A stretch of 64,000 bases of DNA, from contig NZ_MVOC01000018.1 in NCBI RefSeq assembly GCF_002043095.1, forward strand, positions 1 to 64,000. Direction: 5' to 3'. The DNA comes from Mycobacterium sp. AT1 (lineage in GTDB: Bacteria > Actinomycetota > Actinomycetes > Mycobacteriales > Mycobacteriaceae). Position 1 is the first letter of the stretch. Every line of letters begins with the position of its first letter. This document shows, piece after piece, positions 53,125 to 62,487 of the stretch. A program made the translations under genes and the position numbers. The notes beneath the pieces are model-generated. The model saw only the letters and a list, made by a program, of their open reading frames with translations. It ran no database searches and had not been told where the DNA came from.

Positions 53125-54405
53125 TCAGTCTAAGGGCCGGGGCGAGCGCGCCAGGTGCACGCGTTCCAGCCGTCCCTCGGTGTAGGACGCAATCTGATCG
53201 ATGACCACCCGCAGCCGGGCCCCGTCGTCGGCGGCCGCCACGAACTCGGGGGCGAACTGCGGGTCGAGGCTGCTCGGCGCCTGCGCCCACAGCGCCAAGG
53301 CAACCTCGTGAATGAGGGTGCGCTGATCCGCCTGGATCTGCAGGTGCTGATGGTCGGACATGATGAACTGCAACGCCAGCATCTTCAGCACCGCGACCTC
53401 GGCGCGCACCAGTGCGGGCACCGCGAGCTCGGTGTCGAAGCGCGCGAGCGGACCGGCTCCTGCCACTTCCCGGGTCGCGGTGATCGCTGCGTTGGCGAAC
53501 CGGCCGACCAGTTCACTGGTCAACCGCTTGAGGGCGACCGAGGCCGTGACGGACCCGTCGTACTTGCCGACCGCCGCCACCACGGGAATCTGCGACAGCC
53601 GCTGCGCGGCAGCCAACAGGTCGTCGGAGCGCACGGCGTCGAACGACTCGGCGCCGAGTCGGGCCAACGAGGTCGCCGCGTCGGTGTCGGCCAGCACGCG
53701 CAGGTCGATGCGCCCGGAGATGACGCCGTCCTCGACGTCGTGCACCGAATAGGCGACGTCGTCGGCCCAGTCCATCACCTGGGCTTCCAGGCACGGCCTG
53801 CCCTCGGGCGCACCGTCGCGCAGCCAGGCGGCCCAGCGGGCGTCGTCGTCGTAGAACCCGAACTTCTTGCGGTCGCCGCGCGGCCACGGGTACTTCGTCA
53901 CCGCGTCGAGCGACGCCCTCGTCAGGTTCAGCCCCACCGATCGTCCTTGGTCGTCAAGGACTTTGGGCTCCAACCTGGACAGGATCCGGAAGTTCTGCGC
54001 GTTGCCCTCGAAGCCGCCGAAGGCCTTCGCGATCTCGTTGAGCGCACGTTCGCCGTTGTGCCCGTACGGCGGATGGCCGATGTCGTGAGCCAGCCCAGCC
54101 AGGTCGACCAGGTCGGGATCGCAGCCGAGGCCAACGGCCATCCCCCGGCCGATCTGCGCCACCTCGAGGGAATGCGTCAACCGCGTGCGCGGCGTGTCAC
54201 CCTCCCTCGGCCCGACGACCTGCGTCTTGTCGGCCAGTCGCCGGAACGCCGCACTGTGCAGCACCCTGGCGCGGTCCCGCGCGAAGTCGGTGCGCCGCTC
54301 GGTGTCGGTCCCCGCCAGGGCAGCACTCTTCGGCGCCTCGACCACCATCCGCTGTAGGTCGAAGTCCGAGTAACGATCCGCGGAACCGTTCTGATGTTGC
54401 GCCAC
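53125..54405 (-). CDS. dgt: Deoxyguanosinetriphosphate triphosphohydrolase-like protein
   Basis: 426 residues from the GTG at 54405. HD-domain motif: [14 protein letters not shown] with the first His, [15 protein letters not shown] with His-Asp, and [17 protein letters not shown] with the last Asp. It hydrolyses dNTPs to deoxynucleoside and triphosphate; the exact preferred base in mycobacteria varies. It is adjacent to dnaG, likely co-transcribed. The gap of about 70 bp to the divergent Rv2345-like gene holds both promoters. Confidence 0.93.
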   Translation of the reverse strand: MAQHQNGSADRYSDFDLQRMVVEAPKSAALAGTDTERRTDFARDRARVLHSAAFRRLADKTQVVGPREGDTPRTRLTHSLEVAQIGRGMAVGLGCDPDLVDLAGLAHDIGHPPYGHNGERALNEIAKAFGGFEGNAQNFRILSRLEPKVLDDQGRSVGLNLTRASLDAVTKYPWPRGDRKKFGFYDDDARWAAWLRDGAPEGRPCLEAQVMDWADDVAYSVHDVEDGVISGRIDLRVLADTDAATSLARLGAESFDAVRSDDLLAAAQRLSQIPVVAAVGKYDGSVTASVALKRLTSELVGRFANAAITATREVAGAGPLARFDTELAVPALVRAEVAVLKMLALQFIMSDHQHLQIQADQRTLIHEVALALWAQAPSSLDPQFAPEFVAAADDGARLRVVIDQIASYTEGRLERVHLARSPRPLD

Positions 54406-54477
54406 CGACGCACAGTCTGCCAGGGCCGTCACGCGGTCTCGGGTGCCCGTCGGGCGTGGCGCACTACATTGGCGGTC

Positions 54478-56496
54478 ATGCGCAGGAATCCAAGGGCAGC
54501 CCGCCTTCTCAGCATGCTTCTCGCGGTACTGACCGTAGGCGCACTGCTGACGCCCAACCTCCCGACGGCCAACGCCGCGCCGCCCCTTCGGCTGACCGAC
54601 TACGTCACCGACGACGCCGGAGTCCTGGACGCCGGCGCACTGAGCGGTGTGAAGACCGCGGTCGACGACCTCTACACGGCCCGTCGCGTCCGGCTGTGGG
54701 TCGTCTACGTCGACACCTTCTCCGGCCAGACCGGGGTGGCCTGGGCTCAACGGGCCATGCAGATCAACAACTTCCAGCCCGACCAGGATGCGATCTTCGC
54801 CGTCGCCACCCAGGACCGCGACTACGCACTGCTGGCGGGCACCGCCATCATGAGCAACGCCGATCAAGACAAGCTTCGGCGCAACGAAGTGGAACCGGCC
54901 TTGCGCCAAGGCGACTGGGCAGGCGCCGCGACCGTCGCCGCCAGCGGGTTGAAGAACGACGGCACGTCGAGCGGGAGCGTGTCGTGGGTGGGCATCGCCA
55001 TCGTCCTCGTCGTCATCGCCCTCGCGGTGGTCGCGCTGCTCGTGTGGCAACGGGGCAGGCGGCGCAAGCGCCGCGAGGCCGAGTTCACCGCCGCGAAACG
55101 GGTCGACCCGGCCGACCCGAACGCACTGTCGTCGCTGTCACTCGACGCGCTCGACGACCTGTCCAAGTCGATCGTCGTGGAGGTCGACAACGCGGTGCGC
55201 ACCAGCGACAACGAATTGACCCTGGCGGTCGAGGAATTCGGCGAGCGGGACACCGCCCCGTTCACCAAGGCCGTCGACGGCGCGAAAACGGCACTGACAC
55301 AAGCGTTCAACGTCCGCCAGATTCTCGACGACACCATCCCCGAGACGCCCCAGCAGCGGCGCGATCTGCTCACGCGCGTCATCGTCGCGGCCGCGCGGGC
55401 CGACGACGAGCTCGAGGCGCAGCGCGAGGCCTTCGGGAAGCTGCGTGACCTCGTCATCAACGCACCCGACCGGCTCGACATCCTCACCCAGCAGATGGTC
55501 GACCTGTCGGCGCGCATCGAACCCGCCGACCGGACCCTCGAGGTGCTGCACTCGCAGTTCTCCGAGACGGCGTTGGCGTCGATCGCCGACAACGTCGACC
55601 ACGCCAAGCAGCGACTGTCGTTCGCCGACCAGAGCATCAGCCAGGCCAGGGCGCTCGTCGCCAAGCCCGCGGGCAGCCAGGCCGGGCTGGTCGACGCCAT
55701 CCGGTCGGCGGAGTCCGCGCTGGGCCAGGCCCGCATGCTGCTCGACTCGGTCGACAGTGCGTCCACCGACATCAACCGGGCGGTGGCCGAAATGCCCGCG
55801 GCGATCGCCGACATCCAGAACGGCATCACCGCTGCGTCCGGCCATCTGGCCAGGGGCGGCGTTCCGCGTGCCGACGAGTTGAGCGCCGCTCGCGACGAGG
55901 CCGTCGCGGCCGTCGCCCACGCGCAGAACGCGGGCACCGCGGATCCGTTGGGCACCTTCACCCAGCTGACCAAGGCCGACGCCACCCTCGATCAGCTGCT
56001 CGCGGTGATCAGCGACGAGGTCGAGGCCGCCGCCCGGCTGAAGCGCGCGTTCGACCAGGCATTGTTCAGCGCGCAGTCGCAGGTGCGTTCGGTGTCGGAC
56101 TTCGTCGACACCCGCCGCGGCAGCGTCGGGCCGGAGGCCCGCACCCGGCTGGCGGAGGCCGTGCGGCAACTGCAGGCCGCCCAGGCGGTCGGTGCAACCA
56201 ACCCGTCGCAGGCCATCCAGCACGCCAACGGCGCCGCGATGTTGGCGGTGCAGGCCCAGTCGATGGCCAACGCCGACGTCAGCGCCACCCAGCGGCAGTA
56301 CACCGGACGCTACGGCGGCGGTGGATTCGGCGGCGGAGGCGGCAACACCGGCGCGATCCTCGGCGGCATCCTCATCGGCAACCTCCTCTCCGGCGCGCTG
56401 CGTGGCGGTATCGGAGGGGGCGGTGGTGGAGACTGGAGCCCAGGGTCGTTCGGCGGATCGGGTGGCGACTGGGGCGGAGGCGGCGGCCGCTTCTGA
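54478..56496 (+). CDS. TPM-domain membrane protein with Gly-rich tail (Rv2345 homologue)
   Basis: 672 residues. Signal peptide ([20 protein letters not shown] then TANA-AP), a TPM (YgcG) domain ([20 protein letters not shown] through [13 protein letters not shown]), one TM segment ([20 protein letters not shown] near residue 170), then a long helical coiled-coil region and a Gly-rich C-terminus ([10 protein letters not shown] type). The TPM side should face outside and the coils inside. Function is not known to me; TPM proteins are tied to envelope or photosystem repair in other organisms. Confidence 0.88.
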   Translation: MRRNPRAARLLSMLLAVLTVGALLTPNLPTANAAPPLRLTDYVTDDAGVLDAGALSGVKTAVDDLYTARRVRLWVVYVDTFSGQTGVAWAQRAMQINNFQPDQDAIFAVATQDRDYALLAGTAIMSNADQDKLRRNEVEPALRQGDWAGAATVAASGLKNDGTSSGSVSWVGIAIVLVVIALAVVALLVWQRGRRRKRREAEFTAAKRVDPADPNALSSLSLDALDDLSKSIVVEVDNAVRTSDNELTLAVEEFGERDTAPFTKAVDGAKTALTQAFNVRQILDDTIPETPQQRRDLLTRVIVAAARADDELEAQREAFGKLRDLVINAPDRLDILTQQMVDLSARIEPADRTLEVLHSQFSETALASIADNVDHAKQRLSFADQSISQARALVAKPAGSQAGLVDAIRSAESALGQARMLLDSVDSASTDINRAVAEMPAAIADIQNGITAASGHLARGGVPRADELSAARDEAVAAVAHAQNAGTADPLGTFTQLTKADATLDQLLAVISDEVEAAARLKRAFDQALFSAQSQVRSVSDFVDTRRGSVGPEARTRLAEAVRQLQAAQAVGATNPSQAIQHANGAAMLAVQAQSMANADVSATQRQYTGRYGGGGFGGGGGNTGAILGGILIGNLLSGALRGGIGGGGGGDWSPGSFGGSGGDWGGGGGRF

Positions 56497-56520
56497 CCCC
56501 CGCGAGCCTCCCCCTCTCCG

Positions 56521-56551
56521 GCGAGCGTGCGTGTCTGCGGGCGACACGCCG
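56521..56551. repeat. 31-bp inverted repeat, left copy
   Basis: A perfect inverted match to 57583-57613, on the far side of the AbiEi/DUF559-type gene. The copy also begins a local hairpin with GAGCGTGCG-type arms ending near 56580. Confidence 0.8.
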
Positions 56552-56576
56552 CCTTTCGATCGGACTTCGCGCACGC

Positions 56577-57464
56577 TCACGCCGCCCACGCGCGCTCCCC
56601 CTCGGACTTGATCTGCCGCACCGTGTCGTGGGGTCGCCGCCGAACGTCGTCGGACACGATCGACATCACGTGCCAGTCGAGTTCGCGCAGGGCTGCGCGC
56701 TTCTGCCTGTCGCGGCGAAAGCTCTCCGGGTCACTGTGCCAATCGAACCCGTCGTACTCGACGGCCAATTTCACACTCGGCCAAGCAAAGTCGAGCCGCC
56801 ACAGCCGACCGCTCCGGTCGACGAGTTCGTACTGCAGTTCCGGTTTCGGAAGGCCACCGTCGACCATCATCAACCTGGCCTCGCTCTCCATCGGCGACTC
56901 CGCCGCCGCATCCGCCAACGGAACGAGGTCGCGGACATTCACGATCCCCCGTCGTCCGGCCTGTTTCATCACGGCGCGAACCAGGTCGCGTCGACCGCAC
57001 GTTCCGCTGCGCAGCGCCGCATCCAGGGTGGCCAAGGCGCGGGGACGACGCAATCCACGAGCCACCTCGACTGCGGTCCATCCAGGCTCCGTCACCGGCC
57101 TGCCCTCGACCTCGCTCAGCGGCGCTCCGTCGCGTCGGTGCACCACCAGACCGTCGGAGTTGCGCAGCTGATGCCCAAGTGGATTCAGCACGTGAAGGTC
57201 GTCGATGCCCTCGGTGTCGAAGCCAAAGGCGGCCGCCGCACTGGAGAGACAGAGGGCGACGGGCTCGCCCGCCCGAAGGTCCAGACCGCGCAGTCGGACG
57301 TGGGTATCGAGTTCCACACGGCTGTAGACCCCCGGCCACACCTTGACCAGATCACCCCGCTGGATGCGGGTGTCGAGTTGGCTGCGGCTCAATACGGTCA
57401 GCAGCTGACCCGTCGTCGCAACGCCAGCTTGCCCGTTGAAGAGATCGTCGAGATCGTGTGGCAC
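56577..57464 (-). CDS. AbiEi-like N-terminal domain fused to DUF559/Vsr-like nuclease domain
   Basis: 295 residues from a GTG at 57464. The N-terminal 70 or so (GVATTGQLLTVLSRSQLDTR, IQRGDLVKVWPGVYS) is a winged helix as in AbiEi antitoxins. The C-terminal 90 show a PD-(D/E)xK-like core: SPMESEARLMMVDGGLPKPE, LWRLDFAWPSVKLAVEYDG, then WHSDPESFRRDRQKRAALRE. Such proteins are common in actinobacteria; a DNA nuclease or repressor role is inferred. Perfect 31-bp inverted repeats flank it, so it may move as a unit or be insulated by intergenic repeats. Confidence 0.75.
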   Translation of the reverse strand: MPHDLDDLFNGQAGVATTGQLLTVLSRSQLDTRIQRGDLVKVWPGVYSRVELDTHVRLRGLDLRAGEPVALCLSSAAAAFGFDTEGIDDLHVLNPLGHQLRNSDGLVVHRRDGAPLSEVEGRPVTEPGWTAVEVARGLRRPRALATLDAALRSGTCGRRDLVRAVMKQAGRRGIVNVRDLVPLADAAAESPMESEARLMMVDGGLPKPELQYELVDRSGRLWRLDFAWPSVKLAVEYDGFDWHSDPESFRRDRQKRAALRELDWHVMSIVSDDVRRRPHDTVRQIKSEGERAWAA

Positions 57465-57582
57465 GCAGCCGATCGTCGGTCAGCTGGCGACCGACGACCA
57501 GAGCCGCCGCGACATCTGGGGATGAACCGTCGTCTGTGGATAGTCCGCTCGGCGCGAGCGTGCGTAACCTTCGACATTGCAA

Positions 57583-57613
57583 CGGCGTGTCGCCCGCAGA
57601 CACGCACGCTCGC
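57583..57613. repeat. 31-bp inverted repeat, right copy
   Basis: Complementary to 56521-56551 over all 31 bp. With GCGCGAGCGTGCGT at 57552-57565 it can also fold into its own stem. Confidence 0.8.
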
Positions 57614-57648
57614 GCGACGGGTGGGGGCTCGCGGGAGCTGGCAGAGGG

Positions 57649-59034
57649 CTAGCAGCCCTTGAGGCGCACCGCGAGGTAGTCCGAGACGGCGTCGATCGAC
57701 ACTCGCTCCTGGGTCATCGCGTCGCGCTCGCGGATCGTCACGGCGTGATCCTCGAGCGAGTCGAAGTCCAGCGTCACGCAGAACGGCGTGCCGATCTCGT
57801 CTTGTCGCCGGTACCGGCGACCGATCGCGCCGGCGTCGTCGAACTCGATGTTCCACGACTTGCGGAGCTCGGCGGCGAGGTCCTTTGCCTTGGGCGACAG
57901 GTCGGAGTTGCGCGACAGCGGCAGCACGGCGGCCTTGACCGGCGCGAGCCTCGGGTCGAGCTTCAACACCGTGCGCTTGTCGATGCCGCCCTTGGCGTTG
58001 GGGGCCTCGTCTTCGTGGTACGCGTCGATCAGGAAAGCCATCAGCGACCGCGTCAGCCCGGCGGCCGGCTCGATGACGTACGGCGTGTACCGCGTCTCGG
58101 TGGCCTGGTCGTAGAACGACAGGTCGGTGCCGGAAGCCTTTGAGTGGTTGGACAAGTCGTGGTCGGTGCGGTTGGCGACGCCCTCGAGCTCGCCCCACGG
58201 GTTGCCCTGGAAGCCGAACTTGTACTCGATGTCGACGGTGCGATCCGAGTAGTGCGCGAGCTTCTCCTTCGGCGTTTCGTAGAGCCGCAGGTTGTCCGGG
58301 TCGATGCCGAGGTCGACGTACCACTGCAGCCGCGCGTCGATCCAATACTGGTGCCACTCAGGCGCGGTCGAGGGCTCGACGAAGAACTCCATCTCCATCT
58401 GCTCGAACTCGCGGGTGCGGAAGATGAAGTTGCCCGGGGTGATCTCGTTGCGGAAGCTCTTGCCGATCTGGCCGATGCCGAAGGGCGGCTTGCGTCGCGA
58501 CGTCGTCACCACGTTGGCGAAGTTGACGAAGATGCCCTGTGCCGTCTCGGGCCGCAGGTAGTGAATGCCCTCTTCGCTCTCGATCGGCCCGAGGTAGGTC
58601 TTCAGCATCATGTTGAAGTCGCGCGGCTCGGTCCACTGACCCTTGGTGCCACAGTCCGGGCACACGATCTCGGCCATCGGCGCGGCATCTGGGTCGTCGA
58701 GACCCTTCTTCTGCGCGTACGCCTCCTGCAGGTGGTCCTGCCGATGCCGCTTGTGACAGTTCAGGCATTCGATCAGCGGGTCGTTGAACGTCGCGACGTG
58801 GCCGGAGGCCACCCACACGTCACGCGGCAGGATGATCGAGCTGTCCAGCCCGACGACGTCCTCACGACTGGTGACCACCGACCGCCACCACTGCCGCTTG
58901 ATGTTGTCCTTGAGCTCGACGCCCAGCGGGCCGTAGTCCCACGCCGACTTGGTGCCGCCGTAGATCTCGCCCGCTTGGTAGACGAGTCCACGGCGCTTCG
59001 CGAGATTGGCAACGGTGTCGATGATGGAGGCCAC
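57649..59034 (-). CDS. glyS: Glycyl-tRNA synthetase (class II, alpha2 type)
   Basis: 461 residues from a GTG at 59034. Class II motifs: [38 protein letters not shown] (motif 2) and [17 protein letters not shown] (motif 3 with the conserved Arg). Zinc-type Cys pairs (CLNCHK, CPDCG). It charges tRNA-Gly; length matches M. tuberculosis GlyS. It diverges from the smtB-zur operon. Confidence 0.96.
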   Translation of the reverse strand: MASIIDTVANLAKRRGLVYQAGEIYGGTKSAWDYGPLGVELKDNIKRQWWRSVVTSREDVVGLDSSIILPRDVWVASGHVATFNDPLIECLNCHKRHRQDHLQEAYAQKKGLDDPDAAPMAEIVCPDCGTKGQWTEPRDFNMMLKTYLGPIESEEGIHYLRPETAQGIFVNFANVVTTSRRKPPFGIGQIGKSFRNEITPGNFIFRTREFEQMEMEFFVEPSTAPEWHQYWIDARLQWYVDLGIDPDNLRLYETPKEKLAHYSDRTVDIEYKFGFQGNPWGELEGVANRTDHDLSNHSKASGTDLSFYDQATETRYTPYVIEPAAGLTRSLMAFLIDAYHEDEAPNAKGGIDKRTVLKLDPRLAPVKAAVLPLSRNSDLSPKAKDLAAELRKSWNIEFDDAGAIGRRYRRQDEIGTPFCVTLDFDSLEDHAVTIRERDAMTQERVSIDAVSDYLAVRLKGC

Positions 59035-59067
59035 GGGTGAACAGCGTAGCGGGCCTTGAAAGGTCGA

Positions 59068-59095
59068 TTGACATGCGCGTCGGCGCATGTATTCT
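59068..59095 (+). promoter_or_regulatory. smtB promoter with operator palindrome
   Basis: A TTGACA (59068-59073) and TATTCT (59090-59095) are 16 bp apart. The perfect palindrome ACATGCGC-GTCG-GCGCATGT fills 59071-59090 between and over them, as expected for a repressor site. The smtB ATG is at 59104, 8 bases after the -10, so the message is probably leaderless. SmtB-like repressors bind such dyads when zinc is scarce. Confidence 0.65.
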
Positions 59096-59103
59096 GGGCC
59101 GTA

Positions 59104-59550
59104 ATGAAAACGGTTTCCAAATCCACCGCGCCCGCCCCGGCCGACCCCGCATTGGGAGACGGCGCAGGGGCAGACGGTGAGCACGCCGACCACGTGCACG
59201 GCGCCGCACCTGCCCACGAGGTGCCGCCGCGACCGGTCCTCGACCACGCCGGCGACTTGCTGCGCGCCCTCGCCGCGCCGGTCCGGATCGCGATCGTGCT
59301 GCAGCTGCGGGAATCCTCCAGGTGCGTGCACGAGCTCGTCGACGTGCTTGCCGTGGCGCAGCCGCTGGTCAGCCAGCACCTCCGCATCCTGAAGTCCGCC
59401 GGCGTCGTGGCCGGGGAGCGCAGCGGCCGCGAGGTGCGCTACCGCCTGGTCGACCATCACCTCAGCGACATCGTGTTGGCCGCGGTCGCCCACGCCGACG
59501 AGTATTCACACGACCACGAACACGAAGGAGGCGCGCCCCATGAGCGGTAG
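59104..59550 (+). CDS. smtB: ArsR/SmtB family metal-sensing repressor (Rv2358 homologue)
   Basis: 148 residues. His/Asp-rich N-terminal region ([19 protein letters not shown]), then the ArsR winged HTH ([40 protein letters not shown]) and the tail [16 protein letters not shown] with His/Asp ligands, typical of the alpha5 zinc site. It represses the smtB-zur operon and releases DNA on zinc binding. The end overlaps zur by 11 bp. Confidence 0.92.
   Translation: MKTVSKSTAPAPADPALGDGAGADGEHADHVHGAAPAHEVPPRPVLDHAGDLLRALAAPVRIAIVLQLRESSRCVHELVDVLAVAQPLVSQHLRILKSAGVVAGERSGREVRYRLVDHHLSDIVLAAVAHADEYSHDHEHEGGAPHER
59106..59120 (+). promoter_or_regulatory. Zur-box-like palindrome at the smtB start
   Basis: TGAAAACGGTTTCCA, arms TGAAAAC and GTTT(C)CA with one mismatch, resembles mycobacterial Zur sites. 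It overlaps the first codons of smtB; relevance is inferred. Confidence 0.3.
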
Positions 59551-59944
59551 TACTGCCGTCCGCTCCACACGTCAGCGGGCCGCCATCTCGGCGCTGCTGG
59601 ACAACGTGGAGGAATTCCGGTCCGCCCAGGAACTGCACGACGAACTACGTCGCCGCGGCGAGGGCATCGGCCTGACCACCGTCTACCGGACGCTGCAGTC
59701 GATGGCGGCCGCCGGACTGCTCGACACCCTGCGGACTGATTCGGGCGAATCGGTCTACCGCCAGTGCTCCGACCACCATCACCATCACCTGGTGTGCCGA
59801 ACGTGCGGCACGACGGTCGAGGTGGAGGGCGCCGCTGCGGAGTCGTGGGCGACCGAAGTTGCTGCGCTGCATGGGTTTTCCGACGTCAGCCACACCATCG
59901 AGATCTTCGGGGTGTGCGCGGACTGCACCTCGACCGTCAGCTGA
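59540..59944 (+). CDS. zur: Zinc uptake regulator Zur (FurB; Rv2359 homologue)
   Basis: 134 residues. Fur-type HTH (RSTRQRAAISALLDNVEEFR, GIGLTTVYRTLQSMA), His-rich dimer interface (DHHHHHLVCRTCG) and C-terminal CADC zinc site. Structural zinc is held by the two C-x2-C pairs (CRTC, CADC); the regulatory site uses the His cluster. It represses zinc uptake genes when zinc is bound. Translationally linked to smtB. Confidence 0.95.
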   Translation: MSGSTAVRSTRQRAAISALLDNVEEFRSAQELHDELRRRGEGIGLTTVYRTLQSMAAAGLLDTLRTDSGESVYRQCSDHHHHHLVCRTCGTTVEVEGAAAESWATEVAALHGFSDVSHTIEIFGVCADCTSTVS

Positions 59945-60338
59945 CGCCGTCGCGCGCCAGCGCCAGCACCGTCTGCAACGTCAGTGGAGCCAGCACCACG
60001 CCGTCGGCCCCATACGGGTCGACCCACATGACTTCCTCGATCTCGGCGGCCGCCCGAGGCACACCGTCGAGACCGACCAGGAACAGATCCGCGTCGACGA
60101 CGTAGCCCGGCTCGTTGGCCGCCGCCGCGGTGAACCGACCGAGCATGCGCGCCGAGGATTCGTCGACGCCGACTCCCAGCTCTTCGCGGACCTCGCGCAC
60201 CAGCGCCTCGAGGGACCCCTCCCCCGGCTCGATCTTGCCGCCCGGTTGCATGAACGCCGACGTGCCACGTTTGCGGACGACGAGCACGTGGTTGCGTTCG
60301 TCGAGGACCACGGCGGCGACGATGCGGATGACACTCAC
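59937..60338 (-). CDS. Nudix hydrolase
   Basis: 133 residues. Nudix box GGKIEPGEGSLEALVREVRE then ELGV, in full G-x5-E-x7-REVREELGV. It is small, single-domain, MutT-like; the nucleotide substrate is unknown. GTG start at 60338 overlaps the stop of the preceding Rv2360c homologue by 4 bases (GTGA). Its end overlaps zur by 8 bp on the opposite strand. Confidence 0.9.
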   Translation of the reverse strand: MSVIRIVAAVVLDERNHVLVVRKRGTSAFMQPGGKIEPGEGSLEALVREVREELGVGVDESSARMLGRFTAAAANEPGYVVDADLFLVGLDGVPRAAAEIEEVMWVDPYGADGVVLAPLTLQTVLALARDGVS

Positions 60339-60730
60339 TGGGTCAGGACGCGCCGAACCTCGGCACCGGTGGTGAGCACCAACAGGATCAACGTGCGCAA
60401 CGCCTCTTCCGACAGGCCCGCGGCGGGAAAGTTGTACCGCAGCATCACGTCTGCGATTCCTCCGTCGGCGAGCTTCTCGACCAGCGTCACCGTCCCGAGC
60501 ATCACCAGGCCAGCCTGCTCGGCCACCCGATCACGAATCTCGCTGGACAGCGGCAGATCCCACGCCAACGGCTGAGTGAGCGACACCATCTCCAAGCCGT
60601 CGGCGATCACCACCACCCGTAGCGACGCGACCAGACCGTCCACCGTGACGGTGAGTGCGCCGTCGGACTCCTCGACGAGCGTCGTCACCTCCCCCAGCGC
60701 GGAGGTCAACCGTTCCAGCAGGCTCGTCAT
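60335..60730 (-). CDS. Conserved hypothetical protein (Rv2360c homologue)
   Basis: 131 residues from the ATG at 60730. A compact alpha/beta protein resembling the type III secretion chaperone-like fold seen in other actinobacterial proteins ([40 protein letters not shown]). No enzyme motif. It overlaps uppS (ATGA) upstream and the Nudix gene downstream, so all are one operon. Confidence 0.8.
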   Translation of the reverse strand: MTSLLERLTSALGEVTTLVEESDGALTVTVDGLVASLRVVVIADGLEMVSLTQPLAWDLPLSSEIRDRVAEQAGLVMLGTVTLVEKLADGGIADVMLRYNFPAAGLSEEALRTLILLVLTTGAEVRRVLTQ

Positions 60731-61620
60731 TCGGCTCTGCCGAACCTTCTGTTGCGGTTCACGTACTCCACGCACGCCTCCCACAAGTCGCGCCGGTCGT
60801 AGTCGGGCCACAGCTTGTCCTGGAAGACGTACTCGGCGTAGGCGGCCTGCCACAGCAGGAAGTTGCTCGCCCGCTGCTCGCCCGAGGTGCGGATGAACAG
60901 GTCGACGTCCGGAATGTCGTCGCGGTGAAGGTGTTTGGCGAACGTCGCCTCGGTGATCCGGTTGGGCTTGACCTTTCCGTCCACCGCCAGCTGCGCCAAT
61001 TCCTGTGCCGCTTCTACGATCTCGGTCCGACCGCCGTAGTTGACGCAGTAGTTGATGGTGATGACGTCGTTGCCGACGGTCATCTGCTCGGCGATGTCGA
61101 ACTCCTTGATGACGCTGCTCCACATGCGCGGCCGCGATCCGACCCATCGCATCCGCACGCCCATCGCGTTGAGGTTCTCGCGACGGCGGCGCACCACCTC
61201 GCGATTGAAGCCCATCAGGAACCGCACCTCTTCGGTGCTCCGCTTCCAGTTCTCGGTGGAGAAGGCGTAGACGGTGAGGTGCTTGACGCCGATCTCGATC
61301 GCCCCGCAGGTGATGTCGATCAGCACCGCCTCGCCCATCTTGTGGCCTTCGGTGCGTCCGAGTCCCCGCTGGGTGGCCCACCGGCCGTTGCCGTCCATCA
61401 CCACCGCTACGTGGTTGGGCACCTGGCCCGCCGGGATCAGCGGGGCGGATTCCTTGGACGTGTGTTGCGGCGGTCGAGAGAACTTGCCGTTGGTTTCCGG
61501 TGGTAGCTCCGGAAACACCACCGGCCACGAGGACTTGTCCGGGAACGTCGGATAGTCGTCAGGCGCCGGAGGCAACTGCGGGTAAGTCTCCTTCTTGCCC
61601 CTGCCCCGTGTCGTAGCCAT
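60727..61620 (-). CDS. uppS: Decaprenyl diphosphate synthase (Z-isoprenyl; Rv2361c homologue)
   Basis: 297 residues. Cis-prenyltransferase motifs: [12 protein letters not shown] with the catalytic Asp and Gly-Asn, [20 protein letters not shown], and the C-terminal [20 protein letters not shown]. In M. tuberculosis this enzyme extends Z,E-farnesyl diphosphate to decaprenyl diphosphate for cell-wall carrier lipid. ATG at 61620. It overlaps recO by 62 bp upstream. Confidence 0.95.
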   Translation of the reverse strand: MATTRGRGKKETYPQLPPAPDDYPTFPDKSSWPVVFPELPPETNGKFSRPPQHTSKESAPLIPAGQVPNHVAVVMDGNGRWATQRGLGRTEGHKMGEAVLIDITCGAIEIGVKHLTVYAFSTENWKRSTEEVRFLMGFNREVVRRRRENLNAMGVRMRWVGSRPRMWSSVIKEFDIAEQMTVGNDVITINYCVNYGGRTEIVEAAQELAQLAVDGKVKPNRITEATFAKHLHRDDIPDVDLFIRTSGEQRASNFLLWQAAYAEYVFQDKLWPDYDRRDLWEACVEYVNRNRRFGRAE

Positions 61621-62410
61621 GTGCCTCATCCTGCCCGAACAGGGCAACTCGTCGTTCGGCGACCGTGCGGTCGACGCGGTACGCGCGCTCGACCAGCGGC
61701 AAAGTGCGCAATTGGCGCTCGAGATGCCACTGCAGGTGCGCGGCCACCAGTCCGCTGGCCTGGCTACGATACGACGCCGTCGACGCCTCGGCAGCCGGCC
61801 AGTCGCCGTCGTGCAGGGCGGACATCAGGTCGATCACGCCCTGTGGCGGCGTCACCGAACCGGACGGCCTGCAGTGCATGCACACACTGCCGCCCGCGGC
61901 GACGTGGAACGCCCGGTGCGGCCCCGGCGCCGCGCAGCGGGCGCATTCGGTGAGCGACGGCGCCCAGCCCGCAATGCCCATGGCCCGCAACAGATATGCG
62001 TCGAGGACGAGCTCACGCGGGCGGGTGCCGTCTGCGACCGCACGCAACGCCGCAACGGTGAGCCGGTGCAAGGCCGGAGACGGGGCACGTTCCTCACCGG
62101 CCAGCCGCTCGGCCGTCTCGAGCACCGCACACCCACTGGTGTACCGCCCGTATTCGCTGACGATGTCGCTGGCAAACGCATCGATGGCCTGCACCTGCGT
62201 GACCACGTCCAAGTTTCGGCCAGGATAGAGCTGGACGTGGATGTGCGCGAACGGCTCGAGCCTGGCCCCGAACTTGCTGCGGGTCCGCCGCACGCCCTTG
62301 GCCACGGCACGGACCAAGCCGTGCTCGAGGGTGAGCAGAGTCACGATCCGGTCGGCCTCGCCGAGCTTGTGCTGGCGCAGCACGACCGCTCGATCCCGGT
62401 ACAACCGCAT
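61559..62410 (-). CDS. recO: DNA repair protein RecO
   Basis: 283 residues from the ATG at 62410 ([20 protein letters not shown]). N-terminal OB fold and helical domain, with C-terminal zinc site CARC-CMHC ([18 protein letters not shown]). It loads RecA with RecR in gap repair. Position next to uppS and amiA2 matches Rv2362c. A 62-bp overlap with uppS couples the two. Confidence 0.94.
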   Translation of the reverse strand: MRLYRDRAVVLRQHKLGEADRIVTLLTLEHGLVRAVAKGVRRTRSKFGARLEPFAHIHVQLYPGRNLDVVTQVQAIDAFASDIVSEYGRYTSGCAVLETAERLAGEERAPSPALHRLTVAALRAVADGTRPRELVLDAYLLRAMGIAGWAPSLTECARCAAPGPHRAFHVAAGGSVCMHCRPSGSVTPPQGVIDLMSALHDGDWPAAEASTASYRSQASGLVAAHLQWHLERQLRTLPLVERAYRVDRTVAERRVALFGQDEAHGYDTGQGQEGDLPAVASGA

Positions 62411-62487
62411 CAGCACAGTGTTCCACCTTGGTCCGACGAGCCGCGCCGACCACGCCGCGACGGCGCGGCCCGATATTCTCGATTCAA

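Noticed and set aside
53155..54357. Plus-strand 400-codon frame opposite dgt
   Set aside because: Antisense to an HD-domain enzyme with all motifs; no family resemblance.
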